Source: Delphinus delphis
Taxonomy: Eukaryota > Chordata > Mammalia > Artiodactyla > Delphinidae
Reading direction: 5' to 3'
Assembly: GCF_949987515.2 (NCBI RefSeq)
Contig: NC_082697.1
Coordinates: 26,605,730-26,669,729 of the forward strand
Length of the DNA: 64,000 nucleotides
Shown here piece by piece: positions 57,010-64,000 of this stretch; the stretch's first letter is position 1; each line of letters opens with the position of its first letter. A model generated the notes under the pieces. That model was given only the letters and a program-made list of their open reading frames with translations. It was not told the DNA's origin and ran no database searches. Made by a program: the position numbers and the translations under genes.

Positions 57010-57160
57010 AGCAGGCTTGGGAGTCAGACATTGCTGTTTTAATCCTTAGCTCTGCAGGTTACTAACTGAGTGACTTTGGACAAAATACTTAGCCACTCGG
57101 AGCCTCAGTTTTCCTCATCTGTAAGATGGTGTTGTCTCTTACTGTTGTGAAGATTAATGA
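57010..57160 (+). repeat. MIR SINE
   Basis: gagtgactttggacaaaata, gcctcagttttcctcatctg and ttactgttgtgaagattaat in MIR order. Confidence 0.82.
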
Positions 57161-57461
57161 AACAGCTCTGGTATCTGGAAGAAAGAACACCCCTCTACTC
57201 CAGGCAGATAATGAAGAGTGGAGTAACCTAGGCTAAAAATTTAATCTGGTCCTTGGAAGCTGTAATTTCAAAGTTTCACTGGGATTTTGGGCAGCGAATA
57301 GGCACACTCATTGAGAGAAATATTGCTCAACTTCAGAAGAATCAGAGAAATGCAAAGTAAACGATGAGACATCTTTTTCCCCCCAGCCTTCCCTCATCCT
57401 GCCCCTGAGAGAACGTCAAATGAGAAAAGACTGGTCTTTTGGGTTCCTAGACCCAATTCCA

Positions 57462-57482
57462 ACGTGTGTGTGTGTGTGTGTG
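57462..57482 (+). repeat. (TG)n microsatellite
   Basis: Pure tg dinucleotide run of about ten units. Confidence 0.9.
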
Positions 57483-58358
57483 CTTCCCCATACCAACAAG
57501 CAATTCTTGGATACCCTGCTGGTGTCAATCCTGACACCATCTACCTGGAGATAGCATCAGATCTCCTAGGTACAGGGCTCAGTCCCACAAGACAGCCCTC
57601 CACTGCAGATGCCGGCTTGTTAGCTGTACTTCTGTCTGACTGGCTATAAATTAGAGGTTCCCATGACCCCGTTCTTGGGTTTGATTAATCTGGTAGAACG
57701 GCTCACAGAACTCAGGAAAACCTTTTACTCACTAGATGACTGATTTATGACAAAGGATATTAAAAGGACACAAATCAACAGCCAGATGAAGAGGTGCATA
57801 GGGTGAGGTCCTGAACAAAGGACTTCTGTCCTTGTGGGTCTTGGGGCCCAGCACGGGGACACGTGGAAGTGGTCTGGTTCCCCAACTTGGAAGCTCTCTG
57901 AACTCCCTTCTTTTGGGCTTTCACCTGGGCATGTTTGATTAACTCATTGGCCATTGGTGATTGATTCAAACTCCAGCCCCTCTCCCCTCCTAGGAAATCA
58001 CATGGTGGGACTGAAAGTTCCACCCCTCTATTCAGGGTTGGTTCCCCTGGCAACCAGCCCCAATCCTTAGGTGCTTTCCAAAAGTCACCTTTATGAACAT
58101 CAACACAGTTGTGGCAGAAAGGGGCTTGTTATGGATAACAAGCCACCCATTTCACCTTTATAGCTCTGAAGTAGTTTTCTGGAACTGAGGACAAGAGATC
58201 GAATATTATAACAAAACACGCTCCCATTGCTCTTATCATTTATAAGGGTGTTGGGAGCTATGAGGCAAGAACTGTGGATGAAGACCAAATACACATGAGG
58301 AATATATTTTGGTTGTCTGAATGACCAAATATATATGTTTCCTATAAATTACAATATA

Positions 58359-58578
58359 CTTGGGCTTCCCTGGTGGCGCAGTGGTTGAGAGTCCGCCTGC
58401 CGATGCAGGAGACACGGGTTCGTGCCCCGGTCCGGGGAGATCCCACATGCCACGGAGCGGCTGGGTCCATGAGCCATGGCTGCTGAGCCTGCGCGTCCGG
58501 AGCCTGTGCTCCGCAACGGGAGAGGCCACAACAGTGAGAGGCCCGCGTACCGCAAAAAAAAAAAAAAAAAAAAAAAAA
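58359..58578 (+). repeat. CHR-type SINE (young)
   Basis: Full-length, with a long pure A-tail. Target duplication aaattacaatata / aaattacagtata at 58346-58358 and 58579-58591. Confidence 0.94.
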
Positions 58579-58765
58579 AAATTACAGTATAGGAACTGGT
58601 AACATCTAATGTGGGGAACTGGGCACTGTTGATATGAATATAAACAAAAAGAGCCCTTTTGGAGGGCAAGTTGGCAGTCTGTCAAAATGTAAAACGTACA
58701 TGCCCTTTGACTCAGTGAATGTGAATTCAGTAATTTCTCCTCTAAGTGCAAGAATATTCACTGCC

Positions 58766-58992
58766 TAAAACAAACAAAAAAACAAAACCAAATAAACCCT
58801 AAAGGGACTTCCTGGTGGTCCAGTGGTTAAGACTCCATGCTCCCAATTCAGGGGGCCGGGTTTGATCCCTGGTCAGGGAACTAGATCCCACATGCCGCAA
58901 CAAAGAGTTCGCATGCTGCAACTAAAAGATCCCGCTCGCTGCAATGAAGACCAGGCACAGCCAAATAAATAAATAAATAAATATTTAAAGAA
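58766..58992 (+). repeat. CHR-1-like SINE with A-rich 5' leader
   Basis: Perfect 16-bp target duplication AAGAATATTCACTGCC at 58750-58765 and 58993-59008. The SINE proper starts at 58804 (gggacttcctggtggtccag); 58766-58803 is an extra A/C-rich leader inside the duplication. Confidence 0.9.
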
Positions 58993-59280
58993 AAGAATAT
59001 TCACTGCCGCACTGTTTGTAAAACAGTTACACTAACCTAAATTCACTCACCTTCGATTGCTAAAGTATGTAATCCATATTGTGGAATATTTTGCAGCAGT
59101 GAAAAGAACAAGTTAAAGAAAAAATGTACAGACTGAAAGGAGAAAAAGACATATCACAATTATAACTGAAGATTTCAACACTCCTTTCTCAGGATAAAAC
59201 AAGTAGACATAAAATCACTAAGTATATGGACGACTTGAACAGCATTTTCTTTTTCTTTTTTTGCAACAAAATGAATTTTT

Positions 59281-59484
59281 TTTTTTTTTTTTGCGGTATG
59301 TGGGCCTCTCACTGTTGTGGCCTCTCCCGTTGCGGAGCACAGGCTCTGGACGCGCAGGCTCAGCGGCCATGGCTCACAGGCCCAGCCACTCCGCGGCATG
59401 TGGGATCTTCCCGGACCGGGGCACGAACCCACGTCCCCTGCATCGGCAGGCGGACTCTCAACCACTGTGCCACCAGGGAAGTCC
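59281..59484 (-). repeat. CHR-type SINE nested in L1 transduced DNA
   Basis: Target duplication CAAAATGAATTTTT at 59267-59280 and 59485-59498. It ends gtgccaccagggaagtc. Confidence 0.93.
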
Positions 59485-59900
59485 CAAAATGAATTTTTAT
59501 AAGAACTTTTCTTTTAGGCTATAGCATTATTTCAACATTTCATTGATTTTTTAAAAAAACTTTATTGGAGTATAATTGCTTTACAATGGTGTGTTAGTTT
59601 CTGCTTTATAACAAAGTGAATCAGCTATATGTATACATATAACCCCATATCCCCTCCCTCTTGCGTCTCCCTCCCATCCTCCCTATCCCACCCCTCTAGG
59701 TGGTCACAAAGCACCGAGCTGATCTCCCTGTGCTATGCGGCTGCTTCCCACTAGCTACCTATTTTACATTTGGTAGTATATATATGTCCATGCCACTTTC
59801 TTACTTCGTCCCAGCTTACCCTTCCCCCTCCCGGTCAAGTCTATTCTCTATGTCTGCAACTTTATTCCTGTCCTGCCCCTAAGTTCTTCAGAACCTTTTT

Positions 59901-60634
59901 TTAGATTCCATATATATGTGTTAGCATACTGTATATGTTTTTCTCTTTCTGACTTACTTCACTCTGTATGACAGACTCTAGGTCCATCCACCTCACTACA
60001 AATAACTCAATTTCATTTCTTTTTGTGGCTGAGTAATATTCTATTGTATATATGTGCCACATCTTTATCCATTCATCTGTCGATGGACACTTATGTTGCT
60101 TCCATGTCCTGGCTGTTGTAAATAGAGCTGCAATGAACATTATGGTACATGACTCTTTTTGAATTATGGTTTTCTCAGGGTATATGCCCAGTAGTGGGAT
60201 TGCTGGGTCGCATGGTAGTTCTATTTTTAGTTTTTTAAGGAACCTCCATACGTTCTCCATAGTGGCTGTACCAATTTACATTCCCACCAACAGTGCAAGA
60301 GGGTTCCCTTTTCTCCACACCCTCTCCAGTATTTATTGTTTGTAGATATTTTGATGATGGCCATTCTGACTGGTGTGAGGTGATACCTCATTGTAGTTTT
60401 GATCTGTATTTCTCTAATGATTAGTGATGTTGAGCATCCTTTCATGTGTTTGTTGGCAATCTGTATATCTTCTTTGGAGAAATGTCTTTTTAGGTCTTCT
60501 GGCCATTTTTGGATTGGGTTGTTTGTTTTTTTAATTGTGAGCTGCATGAGCTGCTTGTAAATTTTGGAGATTAATTCTTTGTCAGTTGCTTGGTTTGCAA
60601 ATATTTTCTGCCATTCTGAGGGTTGTCTTTTCAT
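59901..60634 (-). pseudogene. L1 ORF2p C-terminal fragment
   Basis: Two overlapping frames (60634-60227 and 60260-59901) together give the ORF2 C-terminus, with one frameshift where they meet. The reverse-transcriptase core is absent. Non-functional. Confidence 0.88.
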
Positions 60635-61404
60635 CTTGTTTATGTTTTCCTTTGCTGTGCAAAAGTAGGTCCCATTTGTTTATTTTTGTTTTTATTTCCA
60701 TTCCCTAGGAGGTGGGTCAAAAAGGATCTTGCTGTGATTTATGTCATAGAGTGTTCTGCCTATGTTTTTCTCTAACAGCATTTTCAATCACCTAGGCCTA
60801 ATTGACATTTTTAGAAGACTACACCAAACAATGGCAGAATGCAGATTATTTTCAAGTGTACATGGAACATGGATTATGATAGACCCTATATACAAAACCA
60901 TTCTCAAGTTTGCAATTGGATTAAATTAGAAATCAATAACAAAAAGCACCTATAGGAACCCCTCAAATATTTGGAAATTAAACAATGTATTTCTGAATAA
61001 TCTATGGGAAGAAGAAATCACAGGGGAAATTGGAAAATATTTTAAACTGAATGATAATGAAAACACAACATACCAAAATTTGTGGGATGCATCTCGAGCA
61101 GTGCTTGGAGGAAAATTTATAGCTAGATATAAATTATATAGCTTTTTTTTCTATACAGCTTTACATGCTTGTATTATAAAAGAAGAAAGGTCTCAAATAC
61201 TTGATCTAAGTTTCTATCTTAAGAAGCTAGAAAAAGAAGAACAAATAATAAGGTAGATTTATGTGTACTGGCATGGATAGAAAGCCAGGAGAAATTAAGT
61301 GAAAAAAGCAAATTATACATAATATGTACAGTATCGAGGCAGCAATTGCTTGCTGCCCCTTGCTGTTCTTCTACCTTTCCTTCAAACATAGAATCCCTGA
61401 TTTT

Positions 61405-61610
61405 TTTTTTTTTTTTTTGCCATACGCGGGCCTCTCACTGCTGTGGCCTCTCCTGTCGCGGAGCACAGGCTCCGGACGCGCAGCCTCAGCGGCCATGGCT
61501 CACGGGCCCAGCCGCTCCACGGCATGTGGGATCTTCCCGGACCGGGGCATGAACCCGTGTCTCCTGCATCGGCAGGCGGACTCTCAACCACTGCGCCACC
61601 AGGGAAGCCC
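61405..61610 (-). repeat. CHR-type SINE (young)
   Basis: Perfect 16-bp target duplication TAGAATCCCTGATTTT at 61389-61404 and 61611-61626. Confidence 0.95.
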
Positions 61611-62487
61611 TAGAATCCCTGATTTTGATCTGGCACATAGCTATTCAGAATAAAGTATTCTAGACTCCTTTGCAATTAAGGGTGGTGATGTGACTAAGCT
61701 CTGCCAATGAGATGTAAGCAGAGGTGATATGTACATCGTCTGAGAGGCTTTGCTTTTTTTTGAGCTCCTAACTACTTCCTGCTGGCTGAAATGCGGATGT
61801 GACTACTGTAGCTTGGGCAGCACAGTGGATTGAAGATGGTGGAACCACAAGATAGAAGGAGCCAGGGTCCCTGCACTGTGGAATGCCATGCCTGCCTTGG
61901 ACTGCCCGCTTCTGGACTTCTTTTGCATGAGGGAAACAAATACTTCTATTTTGTTTCCATCACTGCTAGTTTGGATTTCATCCCTTGCAACTTTTCAGTC
62001 CCTTGTAGCAAACTGTGCAACTGAACACATATAACTATGACCCCATTTATGTGAAAAAAAAGCGAAGAAACCTATACATGTGTACCAGATGGACGATTTT
62101 GACTTCGGCACAGAAACCCCAAGGTAACTTGCTTCAACATTGAAGACATATTATTATCTTACATAACAAGCCCAGAGGTGGGGCAGCTTCAGGGTTGGCT
62201 AATTCGGTGGCTGGACTTCATCACCAAGGACTCAGGGACTTCTCATCTTTCAGCTTTGCCATCTTCTGACTAGATCCCGTCATAATTGCCAGATGGTGGC
62301 TACAGTTCCAGGCAACTCGTTCATATATTTCAATTACCAGAAGATAAGGGACTCCCTTTCTGCTGCAGCTCTTTTTTTGTTTGTTTGCTTGTTTTTCATC
62401 TCTTTTTCAAAAGCAAAGAAACTTTTTTCTAGAGCCCTCCAGCCAACCTTCCCTCACATTTCATTGGTCATAGCTGGTTTGTAAGTC

Positions 62488-62628
62488 CGTCTTTATTTTA
62501 TTTATTTATTTATTTGTTTGTCTGCACTGTGGGGCTTGTGGGATGTTAGTTGCCATATCAGGGATTGAACCTGGGCCCTTGGCAGTGAGACAATAGAATC
62601 TTAACCACTGGACCACCAGGGAATTCCC
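62488..62628 (-). repeat. CHR-1-like short SINE
   Basis: Ttatttattt start, B-box complement (gggattgaacctggg) and ggaccaccagggaattccc end. Boundaries approximate. Confidence 0.85.
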
Positions 62629-64000
62629 AGGATTTATTCTTGATCCCATGAAAATGAGAACAACAGAGCAAAATTGTGACTCTGACAGTACGGAAGAAAA
62701 CAAAGATGGCCAAATGTCTGCTACAATATATATCTAAGTGTGCTGAAAAATCGGGAAGGATACACTCCAAACTGCTAATGGTGGGTACTTCTGGGGAGAG
62801 GAGTGGGATGGCGGGGAAATGAAAGGAGTTCTGTGGAAAATACTAAAATTGCTATCCAACAACCCTTACCCACTTCTCTGTTGCTCACAAAAGAGCGGCA
62901 AAGGGATGAACCATTATTGGCCTGAGCCAAATGTGGCGATCTCATTCCTTTTTGCCTGTTAGTTGCTTTCTCAGCCTCCCTTGCAGCTAGAGGTGGCCAT
63001 GAGACTCAGTCTGGCCAGTGAGATATGAAAGGAAACTGCTGGGAGAATAACTTCCTCCTCGATAAAAAGAAAACCTCTTTCTGACCTTTCCCCTCCCATT
63101 CTTGCTTGTAATACTGGTGTGAGGATGTGATGCTTGGAGTTGTTGTAGCCATGTTGCAACCATGAAGGAAATGCCTAGAGAATTATGGAGATGCATATTC
63201 AGTGTCCTGATATTTTAAGGCTGATGAATCAACCTTAGAATTGTCTACTTCTGGACATTCTGTTAGAAAATATCCTTATAAGGGTTTCTCTCATGTGTAG
63301 TTGAGGGCAGCTTAAGAGATAAATGCATTTTTACTTTTACCATATGTTTTCTGTTTTTCTGATTTATCCTTATAATTAAAATGTATTATTTATGTAATTC
63401 AAAGTTCAATTAAAAATATGTACCACTTGGCATTGGGCACCTTTGGAATCCCAATAGGCCTGAAGAGGCACTCTGGGAAAGGAGATTGGGAGGAGCTGAA
63501 CAAAAAGAACAAATCGTTCTTTATAATTAAGTCCTAACTACATGGTATGAGGTGACCCTGCAGACTGGGGAATGGCTGAGAATACATTTCTTTCTCACTA
63601 TTTGGGTTTAGGCCAGAGGTTACAAACTGTCAGCCTCTGGTCAGAACCTGGCTGGGGGACATGTTTTGCTTCTCCTGTCCAGGGCTTAAAAAAATTGGAA
63701 TTAGCAATAGTGATTTAGGAATTGGGATACTGCACATAAATATCTGGCTTGCTGCTTTTCTTAGAAAAAATGAAATATCTGAAAAATATTTTTCATTTCA
63801 AAAAATGAAATATCTTAGAAAAAATGAAATTTCCTAACAGGAGTAATAGGCAGCTTAGTTCAGTCATTCCTTTTAGGTAGGAAAGGACTTCCAGTTTGCC
63901 ACAGACCTTGATGCTCCCTAATGTTTGTCACCTAGTCTACGTCATTGATTTATATTACCTGATTCTGTGAGCATCTGCATTTGTGACCCCTGGCTTAGGT

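Larger units (their letters stand above)
59250..60773 (-). mobile_element. 5'-truncated L1 with candidate 3' transduction
   Basis: Bounded by perfect 12-bp copies of AACAGCATTTTC (59238-59249 and 60774-60785). In minus orientation the ORF2 C-terminus and 3' UTR run from 60773 to about 59560. They are followed by a first A-run, then about 75 bp of non-L1 DNA (interrupted by a SINE) and a second A-run next to the duplication. Confidence 0.88.
59060..61270 (+). mobile_element. Old L1 ORF2 region, split by the younger L1
   Basis: Pieces at about 59060-59249 and 60774-61270 read as one decayed L1M-type ORF2 (translations resembling NTTYQNLWDA and LGGKFIA). They rejoin when the 59250-60773 insertion is removed. 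Confidence 0.7.
44900..64000. other. Upstream intergenic region, no gene recognised
   Basis: Nineteen kilobases without a recognisable exon. It is filled with L1 3' ends, CHR SINEs, MIR (46350-46570, 53190-53430, 54190-54420, 55440-55520, 55810-55940, 57010-57160), L2 (52410-52790, 54060-54190) and unassigned old repeats. 62640-64000 holds one old repeat (62940-63150) and otherwise AT-rich unique-looking DNA. REM1, upstream of HM13 in human, is not seen. Confidence 0.7.

Noticed and set aside
8888..61610. tRNA-like A and B boxes in many places
   Set aside because: All those noticed lie inside CHR or MIR SINEs, which derive from tRNA. None is a free-standing tRNA gene.
63755..63835. Short direct and inverted repeats of cttagaaaaaatgaaat
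   Set aside because: Small local A/T-rich duplications with no further structure; not CRISPR-like (no regular spacers, mammalian DNA).
44900..64000. Search for REM1 exons upstream of HM13
   Set aside because: No Rem-type GTPase motif seen in the translated frames. In human the gap is about 30 kb, so it probably lies beyond this window.

Overview
This window is mammalian nuclear DNA, almost certainly from a cetacean (toothed-whale-like). It carries many young tRNA-derived SINEs of the CHR type (the 'cttccctggtggcgcagtggtt' family shared by whales, hippos and ruminants). Cetartiodactyl L1 3' ends are also present, and I see no ruminant Bov-A or BovB repeats. Species identity is an inference from repeats only.

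The only protein-coding gene I can support is HM13 (H13), encoding signal peptide peptidase (SPP), the ER intramembrane aspartyl protease. It lies on the minus strand and spans about 41 kb. The initiator ATG is at 44669 and the canonical stop is at 3795-3793. All 12 coding exons can be placed to the base, every intron is GT-AG, and the spliced frame is 1134 nt (377 codons plus stop). Both catalytic motifs (YD at residue 219, GLGD at residue 265), the PAL motif (317-319) and the C-terminal KKEK ER-retrieval signal are intact. An alternative exon (4745-4947) inside the last intron encodes the different C-terminus of the 394-residue isoform.

Layout: 1-3.5 kb is downstream flank with two CpG-rich blocks. 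3.5-44.7 kb is HM13, from 3' UTR to exon 1. 44.3-44.9 kb is the CpG-island promoter, with ETS/CRE, CTCF and RFX-like motifs. 44.9-64 kb is upstream intergenic DNA in which I recognise no exon. It is dominated by L1, SINE, L2 and MIR insertions, several of them nested. In human, ID1 lies downstream and REM1 upstream of HM13, but neither is visible here.

I found no new multi-gene system. The observations worth checking are: a cassette terminal exon whose stop sits at the NMD distance limit; the apparent absence of the imprinted retrogene MCTS2 that sits in an H13 intron in mouse and human; a candidate L1 3' transduction with a SINE nested in it; serial insertions into one target site; a SINE with a G-rich instead of A-rich tail; and a set of CTCF/RFX motifs around the gene. 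Repeat boundaries are read by eye. Those with target-site duplications are firm; MIR, L2 and old-L1 limits are approximate.
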